A stretch of DNA of 6,294 nt from Defluviitaleaceae bacterium (GTDB taxonomy: Bacteria > Bacillota > Clostridia > Lachnospirales > WQUN01), in assembly GCA_009782245.1 (NCBI GenBank), contig WRKK01000206.1, positions 1 to 6,294 of the forward strand. The letters are read 5' to 3'. Every line of letters starts with the position of its first letter. The first letter of the stretch is position 1. A program made the position numbers and the translations under genes. Of the stretch, positions 1 through 5,707 are shown piece by piece. A model generated the notes under the pieces. The model ran no database searches. It was not told the origin of the DNA and was given only the letters and a program-made list of their open reading frames with translations.

Positions 1-2
1 GG

Positions 3-55
3 CCGAGGACGGTCGCCCCTACAACGATGCCACCCGTAGGGGCGACCGTCCTCGG
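3..55. repeat. Perfect 20-bp inverted repeat, GC-rich (REP-like)
   Basis: Bases 3-22 and 36-55 are exact reverse complements, with a 13-base spacer at 23-35. The arm contains the core GGTCGCCCCTAC. The sequence GGTCGCCCGTT, which continues from the right arm (54-64), recurs at 109-119, so the palindrome belongs to a larger family of similar GC-rich units in this intergenic stretch. It is much richer in GC than the flanking genes. I have a general memory of intergenic repeats with GGTCGCCCC / GGGGCGACC cores in several bacterial groups; whether this is a dispersed family in this genome cannot be judged from one window. It lies beyond the 3' end of the large minus-strand gene, but its minus-strand side has no U-run, so it is not a classical terminator. 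Confidence 0.8.
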
Positions 56-94
56 TCGCCCGTTGTGAAACCCCCAACACCAACACCCCCCTTT

Positions 95-130
95 GGTTGG
101 GGGCAAACGGTCGCCCGTTTATCCCCAACC
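95..130. repeat. Long hairpin-forming inverted repeat downstream of the large gene
   Basis: GGTTGGGG (95-102) pairs with CCCCAACC (123-130), and AAACGG (105-110) pairs with CCGTTT (115-120). The result is a 14-bp stem with a two-by-two internal loop and a TCGC terminal loop. Alternative pairings overlap it: CCCCCAAC (71-78) with GTTGGGGG (96-103), and GGGCAAACGG (101-110) with CCGTTTGCCC (138-147). The block could therefore switch between structures. It begins about 64 bases past the stop codon of the large minus-strand gene and may stop transcription or protect the 3' end, but no U-tract follows on that strand. The rest of 131-193 shows nothing further. Confidence 0.7.
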
Positions 131-193
131 ATTACGCCCGTTTGCCCATTCCATTTTGTCCCAATAAATTGTCTACCTTAATGACGAACAAAC

Positions 194-2623
194 TTACTCG
201 CCCTGCTCCACCGATTTTTTAGCCACGCTCGCCCGAACATCTTGCAATTTCCCGCCGACAAATTTAGTTGAATTAGTCGCCGTTTTCGCCGCTACCGCTC
301 CAAAATTCAGCAAGCCTTTTTTCAGACCCTTTAGCGAATTTCCCGCAGTTTCCTCTGCAACTTCTTCTGCAACTTCCTCTGGCGTTTCGGTTGGCGGCTC
401 GGCAACGGGCAATTCTTCGTCTTCCGATTCCCTTTCTTCCATATATATGTCGTTATTTTCCAAATCTGCCAAATCTTCCGAAGTTCCCGAAGTTCCCAAT
501 TCCCCCAACTCCTCTTCAACTTCAACCGCCGCAATCGGCTCAACCCCCGCCGAAGTCCCGTCCGAGCCAATTAACTCCAAATCCCACAGCCCGTTCTTCG
601 TTAATTCTTTCCAAGCATTTTCGCCCCACAACGTGCTGGACACGTCTTTCATAATATTTTTGAAACCTGTAAATTTCTTGCCAACCTCTTTTTGGGTGGC
701 GTAATGCTTGGCGTGTTCTAGCTTGCTGTCAAATTCCGCCAAAAGCCCCGTATAAAGGCGTTCGTAATGCCCTTTTATCTCCGTTGCAAAACCGCCCGCC
801 TCGATTTCCGACAAAATCGCCAAAAAATCGCCTCTGAAAATCTGCCCGATATTTGCCGCGATTTTCTCTATTGCGGATTTCTCGGCTCTCGCCAAATGTG
901 CGACCTCTCTCGTGGGGAATTCAATCCCCGCAACCGTGCGAATTATCGTATCTATTTTAGCCAACGCAGGTACATTTTCCTCAAACTCGATTTCTCGGCA
1001 ATAAGCCAACAATTCGTCTTCTACTTCAAGCAAAATTTCCTCCGAAACGTCTTCGGTCAGTATGTTTTCCGATTTTTCAAACTTTTCAAATTTTTCAAAT
1101 TTTTCAAACTTTTTGAATATTTTGGATTTTTCCGATATTTTCAGGAATCCCGCCGTCAATTTCTCAAAAAGCTCGTCCGTGGCTTTGATTTTGCAATCTG
1201 GCAATTTTTCTTCTATCGCATTAACCAAAATCTCGGGGATATAGCCCATTGTTTCGCAATAATCCTGTAATTTTGCCATTGTATCGTTGCAAACCTCCAA
1301 ATTCGTCAGAGATTTTTCGGCGGCGGCATTTATCAATTTTTCTCGTTCGTCCTCTGTGGTTTCGGGCGTTTCCTTTTTCTCGGAATTGGTCAACCCAAGA
1401 AAATAATTGTCCGCCAAAATCAGCATATGTCTATCCATAGCCTCAAATAATGCCGCAGGAACGCCGCCGATATTTTCGCAATATTCCTCCAATATTTTCA
1501 GAGATTCGGTTGCCTCCGCAATGGAAGATTTCGGCAACGACCGAAAGCGTTTCTCTGCCAATGCGAGTTTGCAGTTCTGCACATCGCCCAACAGCCCAAA
1601 ATCAGCCGCCAAATCCTCAATTTCCAAATGTTCGTCCTTAAAACGGTCTATTAAAAACTCAAAATGTTTCGGCTCGTATGGATTCAGTTGCAAAATTTCA
1701 AGCATGGCTGTCAAAGCCTCGTCAGGCGGCGTGGACGGGTTCAATTTTCGAAAAAGAGAATCCGCTTTCCGTGCCGCTTGCTCCGTGATATTGGAAATTG
1801 GCGCGCCGTGTTTTTGCAAAATATCGACAAACGTTAAATGCAGATTAAAACAGTCGTAGAAAACCGCATTGGAGAGGGCGGGGAAGATTTCGGGATTTTT
1901 GAACATTTCGCCCTTGCTTTTGCTTGCGGCGATGGACGCGCCGATTTTCGTTGCCAAATCGATAGCCAGCGGCAGAGTCGTTGCGACGACCATTCCGATG
2001 CCGAGCGGCCCGCCCAGCAGCGATGCACCCGCCTTGCCAAGCACCGCCACACCCGCCTTACCGAGCAGTTTGTTGCCCAGCACGGCGGTCATGCCGACTT
2101 TCGCCGCCCCGATGCCGACCATGGGCGCAAGTTGCGTTGCCACCGAGATGCCCGTTTCTATCGTGTTTGGGTCGTTGACAATGCTCGTCAAGCCCGACAA
2201 TCCGCCGCTCGCCCGTCCGATGCCCTGTTCTTTTGCGGCACGGTAAGCCGCCACCTCGTCTGGGTCGTCGAGAATGGTTTCGTACTGGGTGCTTAACTCG
2301 CCGATAATTTTGGGAAAAATCAGCAAATTCGGGTGGTTCGTCCTGTGCAGTTGCAAAATTTTGTCAACGTCATAGTCATAAATTTCCTCGTCCTCGCGGC
2401 TGTACACAAATTCCTGTGCGATTGCCCCGATTACCTGATTGTACAGGTATTCGCCACGGATTATCACTTGCTCGATGTCCGTGAATTGCGGATATTGCCC
2501 GTCAAACGCCGTCTGTCCGTCAACTGCCTTGCGGTGGATAGCCTGCCGCACCTCGTTATACGTTAAAATATTATCGTTTGGCTGATATTCCCTACCAAAT
2601 AATGTGTAGACTTTGTTTTGCAT
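194..2623 (-). CDS. Large uncharacterised helical protein with a Gly/Ala-rich hydrophobic segment (about 809 aa)
   Basis: I do not recognise a family. No signal peptide is visible. Residues about 1-150 are soluble-looking and charged. About 158-234 is rich in Gly, Ala, Val and Leu, with hydrophobic runs such as GIGMVVATTLPLAI that could insert in or lie on a membrane. A segment with LNPYEPKHFEFL follows near 315. Three degenerate repeats with a Tyr-Cys start, a conserved Pro and a following Leu/Ala helix begin near 381, 455 and 541 (YCENIGGVPAAL, YCETMGYIPEIL, YCREIEFEENVPAL). Four tandem Lys-Phe-Glu units lie at about 505-516, an acidic low-complexity region at about 700-758, and a Lys/Gly/Ala-rich amphipathic C-terminus follows. 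The start at 2623 is preferred because AAGGAG lies about 8 bases upstream; the in-frame ATG at 2629 is only about 2 bases from it. The gene stands alone behind its own promoter, and that promoter closely resembles the one of the two-GTPase operon. A membrane-associated partner of those GTPases is an inference. The reading frame is intact. Confidence 0.85.
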   Translation of the reverse strand: MQNKVYTLFGREYQPNDNILTYNEVRQAIHRKAVDGQTAFDGQYPQFTDIEQVIIRGEYLYNQVIGAIAQEFVYSREDEEIYDYDVDKILQLHRTNHPNLLIFPKIIGELSTQYETILDDPDEVAAYRAAKEQGIGRASGGLSGLTSIVNDPNTIETGISVATQLAPMVGIGAAKVGMTAVLGNKLLGKAGVAVLGKAGASLLGGPLGIGMVVATTLPLAIDLATKIGASIAASKSKGEMFKNPEIFPALSNAVFYDCFNLHLTFVDILQKHGAPISNITEQAARKADSLFRKLNPSTPPDEALTAMLEILQLNPYEPKHFEFLIDRFKDEHLEIEDLAADFGLLGDVQNCKLALAEKRFRSLPKSSIAEATESLKILEEYCENIGGVPAALFEAMDRHMLILADNYFLGLTNSEKKETPETTEDEREKLINAAAEKSLTNLEVCNDTMAKLQDYCETMGYIPEILVNAIEEKLPDCKIKATDELFEKLTAGFLKISEKSKIFKKFEKFEKFEKFEKSENILTEDVSEEILLEVEDELLAYCREIEFEENVPALAKIDTIIRTVAGIEFPTREVAHLARAEKSAIEKIAANIGQIFRGDFLAILSEIEAGGFATEIKGHYERLYTGLLAEFDSKLEHAKHYATQKEVGKKFTGFKNIMKDVSSTLWGENAWKELTKNGLWDLELIGSDGTSAGVEPIAAVEVEEELGELGTSGTSEDLADLENNDIYMEERESEDEELPVAEPPTETPEEVAEEVAEETAGNSLKGLKKGLLNFGAVAAKTATNSTKFVGGKLQDVRASVAKKSVEQGE
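479..497 (-). repeat. Two 9-bp tandem units in the acidic tail region of the large gene
   Basis: GAAGTTCCC occurs twice in a row (480-488 and 489-497, plus strand) and encodes Gly-Thr-Ser repeats on the minus strand. A related 12-bp pair, TC(C/T)TCTGCAACT, lies at 351-374 and encodes the Glu-Glu-Val-Ala repeats. Both keep the reading frame because the unit length is a multiple of three. Confidence 0.7.
1073..1117 (-). repeat. In-frame 9-bp tandem repeat encoding Lys-Phe-Glu units
   Basis: Four nearly identical units (T/C)TTTTCAAA occupy 1073-1081, 1082-1090, 1091-1099 and 1100-1108, with a decayed fifth unit at 1109-1117. On the minus strand they encode consecutive Lys-Phe-Glu triplets inside the large protein, between its second and third helical repeats. 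The short unit and near identity suggest recent slippage growth; a change in copy number would not shift the frame. The alternating charge and aromatic pattern would suit a short linker or amphipathic segment. Confidence 0.85.
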
Positions 2624-2725
2624 TTTCATCTCTCCTTTTCAAATTTTCAAATCAAAAAACCTAAAACCGTGGGGCGTATGGCAAAACCCCCTGCTCCGCT
2701 CTCACAAAACAGCAAAAAACTGCCG

Positions 2726-2806
2726 TTTCGCAAGTTGAATTTTCAACTATTAAAATTATAGCATATTTTCGCAAACTTGCAACTAGACTTTTTTAGCAAG
2801 TTTTGG
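2726..2806 (-). promoter_or_regulatory. Shared regulatory block, copy 1 (large-protein gene)
   Basis: This block matches 5557-5636. Without gaps, 2751-2806 aligns to 5581-5636 with 44 of 56 bases identical, and 24 of 26 match in the part upstream of and touching the -35 (CCAAAACTTGCTAAAA..GTCTAGTT on the minus strand). Downstream of the -10, TTTCGCAAGTTGA (2726-2738) matches TTTCGGCAAGTTGA with one inserted base. The conserved parts extend well beyond -35 and -10, so a common regulator or a duplicated promoter is likely. The large protein and the GTPases themselves do not look like duplicates of each other. Confidence 0.75.
2755..2782 (-). promoter_or_regulatory. Promoter of the large-protein gene
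   Basis: On the minus strand, TTGCAA (2777-2782) is followed after 16 bases by a perfect TATAAT (2755-2760), preceded by TGC, which makes an extended -10. Transcription would begin near 2748, giving a leader of about 125 bases before the start codon. A six-base dyad, GTTGAA-tt-TTCAAC (2734-2747), sits at the expected start point and is a candidate operator. The heptamer GCAAGTT occurs at 2730-2736, 2796-2802 and 2806-2812, and inverted at 2774-2780. The surrounding block is shared with the GTPase operon promoter. Confidence 0.8.
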
Positions 2807-2810
2807 CAAG

Positions 2811-2830
2811 TTTCAACAAATTTCAACAAG
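2811..2830. repeat. 10-bp direct repeat upstream of the large-gene promoter
   Basis: TTTCAACAA(A/G) occurs twice in direct succession, at 2811-2820 and 2821-2830. The pair lies about 30-50 bases upstream of the -35 on the minus strand, immediately beyond the GCAAGTT copies, where an activator or repressor could bind. It is absent from the equivalent position at the GTPase promoter, so it would be specific to this gene if functional. Confidence 0.5.
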
Positions 2831-2844
2831 ACAAAAAAAGCCAT

Positions 2845-2874
2845 AAAAATGGGCTAGGAACAAGACACTAGCCC
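2845..2874 (-). terminator. Rho-independent terminator of the nucleotidyltransferase/XRE operon
   Basis: On the minus strand, GGGCTAG (2868-2874) and CTAGCCC (2851-2857) form a 7-bp stem with a 10-base loop, extended by one A-T pair. UUUUU follows at 2845-2849, and a second U-run lies at 2833-2839. The hairpin starts 37 bases after the XRE stop codon. It separates this operon from the promoter of the large-protein gene, which faces the same way. Confidence 0.85.
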
Positions 2875-2910
2875 AAAATTTGCGGTTTGTGAAACCACTT
2901 ACTAATTTTG

Positions 2911-3177
2911 TTAAACTTCCAACGGCACGATAGCAAGCGTTTTGCCGAGTGGGGCTAACAATTTTAACAGCGTGTCCAGTTGCATTATCGGTTCGCCGCT
3001 TTCCGCATGACATAATATTGGGTAATCTTCCGCCAATATGCGGTTTAACTCTTGTTGCGTTATTTGGTTGTTATCACGGGCTTTTGCGAGTTCCGTCATA
3101 ATGGCGACCTTAAAATCGCTTGCCCGTATTTCCTCGTCCGTGTAAAGATTCTTTCGGACATCACTCCATTTTTTCAT
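2911..3177 (-). CDS. HigA-like XRE-family protein, probable antitoxin or autoregulator (88 aa)
   Basis: The N-terminus (MKKWSDVRKN, then a Thr-Asp-Glu-Glu-Ile motif) and the C-terminal LDTLLKLLAPLGKTLAIVPLE region resemble the HigA/XRE antitoxins that accompany RelE/HigB toxins. The helix-turn-helix would span about residues 26-61, with QITQQEL as helix 2. The recognition-helix region reads DYPILCHAESG, which departs from the usual pattern of small and polar residues leading to an R-x-E-x-G end, so DNA binding may be altered. The start at 3177 is chosen because AAAGGAG lies 8 bases upstream. An alternative start at 3222 would add 15 residues and overlap the upstream gene by 11 bases. It lies 34 bases behind the nucleotidyltransferase gene and before a clear terminator. 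No RelE/HigB-type toxin gene is present on either side; the nucleotidyltransferase occupies that place. Confidence 0.85.
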   Translation of the reverse strand: MKKWSDVRKNLYTDEEIRASDFKVAIMTELAKARDNNQITQQELNRILAEDYPILCHAESGEPIMQLDTLLKLLAPLGKTLAIVPLEV

Positions 3178-3211
3178 TTTCGTTGCTCCTTTCGTTTTCT
3201 TCAACTCGCCG

Positions 3212-3511
3212 CTAAGCCTCATAAAACCACCTCAAATCGTCCTTAATATTATCAAAAAATTTGTCGCCGCTAATGGCGTTGGATAGTGAAAACATCGTAA
3301 CAATGTCCACTTTGCGGTTGAGTGCGTCCTCGATTTCGTCATATATGTCGTACAGCCCCAAACAATGCTCATAGCTTAAATCGATTATTAAATCTATGTC
3401 GGAGTTATCGTGCTGCTCTCCTCGGGCGTAACTGCCGAATAATGCGGCTTTTGCTACGTTGTATTGCCGCAATATCGGTGTTATTATTTCTATAATTTTC
3501 TCTTGGCTCAT
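3212..3511 (-). CDS. MNT-type minimal nucleotidyltransferase (99 aa)
   Basis: Residues 26-32 (GSYARGE) and 37-41 (SDIDL) form the Gly-Ser / Asp-x-Asp signature of the DNA polymerase beta-like nucleotidyltransferase fold, and Asp69 in KVDIV is the expected third acidic residue. The catalytic set therefore looks intact. The length is normal for the minimal MNT family, whose studied members transfer nucleotides, for example AMP, to a partner protein or tRNA in toxin-antitoxin modules. Its usual partner is a HEPN (DUF86-like) protein, which is absent; the next gene is an XRE protein. GGAGGGG about 8 bases upstream supports the start at 3511 rather than the longer frame opening at 3589, where the extra 26 residues would overlap the promoter. 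It is the first gene of a two-gene operon with its own promoter. The real substrate cannot be told. Confidence 0.88.
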   Translation of the reverse strand: MSQEKIIEIITPILRQYNVAKAALFGSYARGEQHDNSDIDLIIDLSYEHCLGLYDIYDEIEDALNRKVDIVTMFSLSNAISGDKFFDNIKDDLRWFYEA

Positions 3512-3560
3512 AATTTTATCCCCTCCGTTTATGCTGTTGCCGACAATTTTTAACAAGACC

Positions 3561-3589
3561 ATTATATCAAATTTTTTCGTGCATTGCAA
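3561..3589 (-). promoter_or_regulatory. Promoter of the nucleotidyltransferase/XRE operon
   Basis: On the minus strand, TTGCAA (3584-3589) and a perfect TATAAT (3561-3566) are 17 bases apart, and TGA before the -10 gives an extended -10. The expected start is near 3554, about 43 bases before the ATG. The flanks do not match the shared block of the GTPase and large-protein promoters, so this operon appears to be controlled separately. Confidence 0.8.
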
Positions 3590-3597
3590 ATAAAAAT

Positions 3598-3627
3598 AAA
3601 ATTAAAATTAAAATCAAAATCAAAATC
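3598..3627. repeat. Hexamer tandem repeat AAAAT(T/C) x5
   Basis: Five consecutive 6-bp units lie at 3598-3603, 3604-3609 (AAAATT) and 3610-3615, 3616-3621, 3622-3627 (AAAATC). On the minus strand they form a long U-rich tract directly after the terminator hairpin. They also lie immediately upstream of the -35 of the nucleotidyltransferase operon, where an AT-rich element could act as an UP element or change promoter strength with copy number. Confidence 0.75.
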
Positions 3628-3653
3628 CCCCAACGGCGTTTTTGGGGGATTTT
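3622..3653. terminator. Bidirectional Rho-independent terminator
   Basis: AAAATCCCCC (3622-3631) pairs with GGGGGATTTT (3644-3653), a 10-bp stem with a 12-base loop. The plus strand continues with T residues, and the minus strand runs into the U-rich hexamer array, so it can terminate both ways. Its evident job is to end the two-GTPase operon, whose stop codon is about 100 bases upstream on the minus strand. The stretch 3654-3753 shows nothing else. Confidence 0.8.
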
Positions 3654-3753
3654 TGGTAGGCAGAGGAACAGATAGAGGGTTAAAGCTATTTTGTTCCCGC
3701 TATGTACCAGCATGATGTAAAATTTGAAGTTTTTTCGGTTGCGTTTGTTGCGG

Positions 3754-4584
3754 TTAATTCGGTGGAACTACCTGCGTTTCGTCCGTTTCGTCCGTTTCAT
3801 TTTTCTTCGGATTCATATTATCCACGATAAAATCCATCAATTTGTCCACATTGTAGCCATACGCCGCCGAGTAAAATGTCGGCACGGCGACTTGCAATTC
3901 GCAGGTTTTCAATATACGCCGCTGAATCGACAACGCTTGTTCTTGCAAAAATGCAAGCAATTCCTCGCCTGGTGCCATTGTTTCAATGTTCCAGCCGCGC
4001 CCTTTCATTGCGATGTCCGCTTGGTTTATCGCTATTAAAATTTTTGTGGGGTTTATTCCTGCCTTTATTGTTTCTAGCAAGTTGTATGCCATTCCCAAAT
4101 CCTTGCTCGAGCCGTCTATTACGATTATTGCACAATCGAGCATTTTTTCAAGATTTTCAAATGCCGCATTTCTCCAACGTAATTCTCCGTAGTTCTCTTT
4201 TTTAAGTATACTTCTAATGGTTTCGCAACTGTTAACTGCTACTTGGTCGCCGTTATTTTTATAATGACGATTCCAAGCCAAATAAAGCCTTGATAATAAA
4301 TTAGAAATATCCTGCGTGTTCGCTTTATCCTGTTCAGTGCCGTCGCCTAGCCCAGGCGTGTCCCACAAACGGATAAACTGCCCCAACGCATAATCTTGCA
4401 CGGCTTTGGTTTCAGGTTCTGCGCCCAAGCCGACTTTCGCCACGTCCCGATTCAGCAGGGCATTTATCGTGGAACTTTTGCCCGTGCCCGTAACCCCCGC
4501 AATCATTACATCGTAGGGTTTTATCAAGTTAATCGCTTTCAAATGCTCGATGATTTCCTCTGTTTTGTAAGTGCTAAAATCCAT
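3754..4584 (-). CDS. Small TRAFAC-class P-loop GTPase with a central insertion, second gene of the pair (276 aa)
   Basis: The GTPase motifs appear in order: G1 GVTGTGKSST (30-39), a plausible G2 Thr59, G3 DTPG (75-78), G4 NQAD (187-190) and G5 YSA (238-240). The Asp in NQAD specifies guanine. The protein resembles Era/YfjP-like 50S-binding-type GTPases in general layout, but I cannot name a subfamily. Compared with its upstream paralogue it has about 35-40 extra residues between G3 and the next strand (about 100-140, partly basic and aromatic), and it lacks the C-terminal hydrophobic segment. It ends instead in a hydrophilic tail with Glu-Thr-Asp repeats. AGGAGG lies 7 bases upstream of the ATG at 4584. 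The gene follows the first GTPase after 26 bases, so the two are co-transcribed. The pair could heterodimerise; this is inference. Confidence 0.9.
   Translation of the reverse strand: MDFSTYKTEEIIEHLKAINLIKPYDVMIAGVTGTGKSSTINALLNRDVAKVGLGAEPETKAVQDYALGQFIRLWDTPGLGDGTEQDKANTQDISNLLSRLYLAWNRHYKNNGDQVAVNSCETIRSILKKENYGELRWRNAAFENLEKMLDCAIIVIDGSSKDLGMAYNLLETIKAGINPTKILIAINQADIAMKGRGWNIETMAPGEELLAFLQEQALSIQRRILKTCELQVAVPTFYSAAYGYNVDKLMDFIVDNMNPKKNETDETDETQVVPPN
3776..3802 (-). repeat. 9-bp tandem repeat encoding Glu-Thr-Asp in the GTPase tail
   Basis: GTTTCGTCC is repeated exactly at 3776-3784 and 3785-3793, followed by a partial unit at 3794-3802. On the minus strand it encodes the ETDETDET stretch close to the C-terminus of the second GTPase. 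Like the 9-bp repeats in the large gene it keeps the frame. Confidence 0.75.
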
Positions 4585-4610
4585 GATTTTTCCTCCTACT
4601 TAAATTAAAA

Positions 4611-5471
4611 TTATTCAAATAAATCCGATAAATTGTGAAAAATGGTTTCCACGCCGTCCAGCACCGCCACGAAAACGCCGCCCACGACCAGCACAACCAT
4701 TCCAGCAAGGTCGCGAATGTCTTCTAGGCTGAAATTGCCTTTGTGGCTTTGCGAAATCACCGCCGCGCGTTTGGCTGGCGGGATTTTTTCAACCATATAA
4801 CGCAGCAATGTCGCCAAATTGTACGGCGGCTCTTGCGGCTGACCGTCCTCTTTGTAGCCCGCCGAATATGCGACAGGCTCAACTTCCACGCCCGTTGCCT
4901 CGTAAATGTGGCGGCGGACGGATTCCACTTTTTCGGCGATACGCTGTTGCAAGGGCGGCAGGGGTTGCACGGCTTGCGAATCCCAATGTCTACCCGCAAG
5001 CATCATGTCGGCTTGGTTTATGCCGACCAGCAGCCGCTCGTTGTCGCGCAGATTGGGAATGACGACATTGTTGATAAGGCCGTAGGACGTGCCTAAATCC
5101 TTGCTCCTGCCGTCCAACACGACCAGCACGACATCAATGAGAAAATCGCCGTTTTCGTCCTCTTCACGGAGCAGGTTTGCGATATTGTTGATATGTCGCT
5201 CGTTTTGGACGGTGTCCTCGCCAAGCCCAGGGCTATCCCAAATTGTGAGATTGCCCAACTCGAACCTGGCAACGTCCATGGTTTCGGCGTTCACGCCCAC
5301 GCCGACTGCGGCGATTTCCATGTCAAACATGGCGTTAATTGTGGAACTTTTGCCCGCACCCGTCGCGCCCGTGATTAAGATGTTCGCCTGTTTGTCTTGA
5401 TATTCCGCCAAAATAGCGTTGATTTTGGCTTTTTCGTTTGCGTTGGCTGCGTTGGAATTAAAATTGTTCAT
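4611..5471 (-). CDS. Small TRAFAC-class P-loop GTPase with C-terminal hydrophobic anchor, first gene of the pair (286 aa)
   Basis: GTPase motifs in order: G1 GATGAGKSST (35-44), a plausible G2 Thr64, G3 DSPG (79-82), G4 NQAD (152-155) and G5 YSAG (202-205). All catalytic signatures are intact. About residues 255-272 (AGMVVLVVGGVFVAVL) form a hydrophobic run long enough to span or enter a membrane, followed by a short amphipathic end, so a tail-anchored position at the inner face of the membrane is plausible. The sequence around G1, G3, LDGRSKDLG and NQAD is clearly shared with the downstream GTPase, so they are paralogues. The start at 5471 is supported by GGAGGA 8 bases upstream; the longer frame from 5528 has no such site. 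It is the first gene of the operon, about 107 bases from the predicted transcription start. The biological target is unknown. Confidence 0.9.
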   Translation of the reverse strand: MNNFNSNAANANEKAKINAILAEYQDKQANILITGATGAGKSSTINAMFDMEIAAVGVGVNAETMDVARFELGNLTIWDSPGLGEDTVQNERHINNIANLLREEDENGDFLIDVVLVVLDGRSKDLGTSYGLINNVVIPNLRDNERLLVGINQADMMLAGRHWDSQAVQPLPPLQQRIAEKVESVRRHIYEATGVEVEPVAYSAGYKEDGQPQEPPYNLATLLRYMVEKIPPAKRAAVISQSHKGNFSLEDIRDLAGMVVLVVGGVFVAVLDGVETIFHNLSDLFE

Positions 5472-5556
5472 TGTTAAATCCTCCAATCGGTTTGTGGGCG
5501 GTTTTTGGCGTTTTGTATTGTGCAGCAACCCCGCCCCAGTGCCGAGATGTAGCTGT

Positions 5557-5636
5557 TTTCGGCAAGTTGATTTTTAATAATAAAATTGTATCACAAATTG
5601 CAAAAATTGTAACTAGACGATTTTAGCAAGTTTTGG
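5557..5636 (-). promoter_or_regulatory. Promoter of the GTPase operon and shared regulatory block, copy 2
   Basis: On the minus strand, TTACAA (5607-5612) and TACAAT (5585-5590) are 16 bases apart with TGA before the -10, the same spacing as at the large-protein gene. The upstream part (CCAAAACTTGCTAAAA..GTCTAGTT, 5611-5636) and the downstream TTTCGGCAAGTTGA (5557-5570, plus strand) match the block at 2726-2806. GCAAGTT occurs at 5562-5568 and 5626-5632, flanking the core promoter, which would suit a regulator binding at both sites. Transcription would start near 5578. The leader, 5472-5578, shows no further element I can support. Confidence 0.8.
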
Positions 5637-5663
5637 GGTTGGGGTTTTTGGCGGAAAAAATAT

Positions 5664-5692
5664 TTGACGGCGGCGGGAATTTGTGGTAAAAT
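5664..5692 (+). promoter_or_regulatory. Upstream promoter (P1) of the small-protein/protease operon
   Basis: TTGACG (5664-5669) and TAAAAT (5687-5692) are 17 bases apart, with TGG before the -10 (extended -10). It is the first of two copies of the same promoter layout spaced 44 bases apart. Confidence 0.7.
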
Positions 5693-5707
5693 AAAATAAA
5701 AAAATAT

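Noticed and set aside
1..193. CRISPR array
   Set aside because: The repeats are inverted and irregularly spaced; there are no evenly spaced direct repeats with unique spacers.
767..1270. Long plus-strand open frame opposite the large minus-strand gene
   Set aside because: It has no ribosome site and low-complexity Phe/Arg-rich translation, and lies wholly inside an intact, well-signalled gene on the other strand. It is a shadow of that gene's codon pattern.
1838..2296. Plus-strand open frame of about 150 codons within the large gene
   Set aside because: It reads as His/Arg/Ala-rich sequence antisense to the Gly/Ala-rich hydrophobic segment, with no start signals.
2707..2728. Possible attenuator hairpin in the leader of the large gene
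   Set aside because: AAACGGC / GCTGTTT can form a 7-bp stem with one G-U pair on the minus strand, but no U-tract follows and no alternative pairing or leader peptide is seen.
2813..3013. Minus-strand frame of 66 codons overlapping the XRE gene end and its terminator
   Set aside because: It crosses a clear Rho-independent terminator, overlaps the XRE gene in another frame and has no ribosome site.
3212..3589. Longer 125-residue form of the nucleotidyltransferase
   Set aside because: The extra N-terminus would begin inside the -35 element of the operon's own promoter and lacks a ribosome site, whereas the ATG at 3511 has a strong one.
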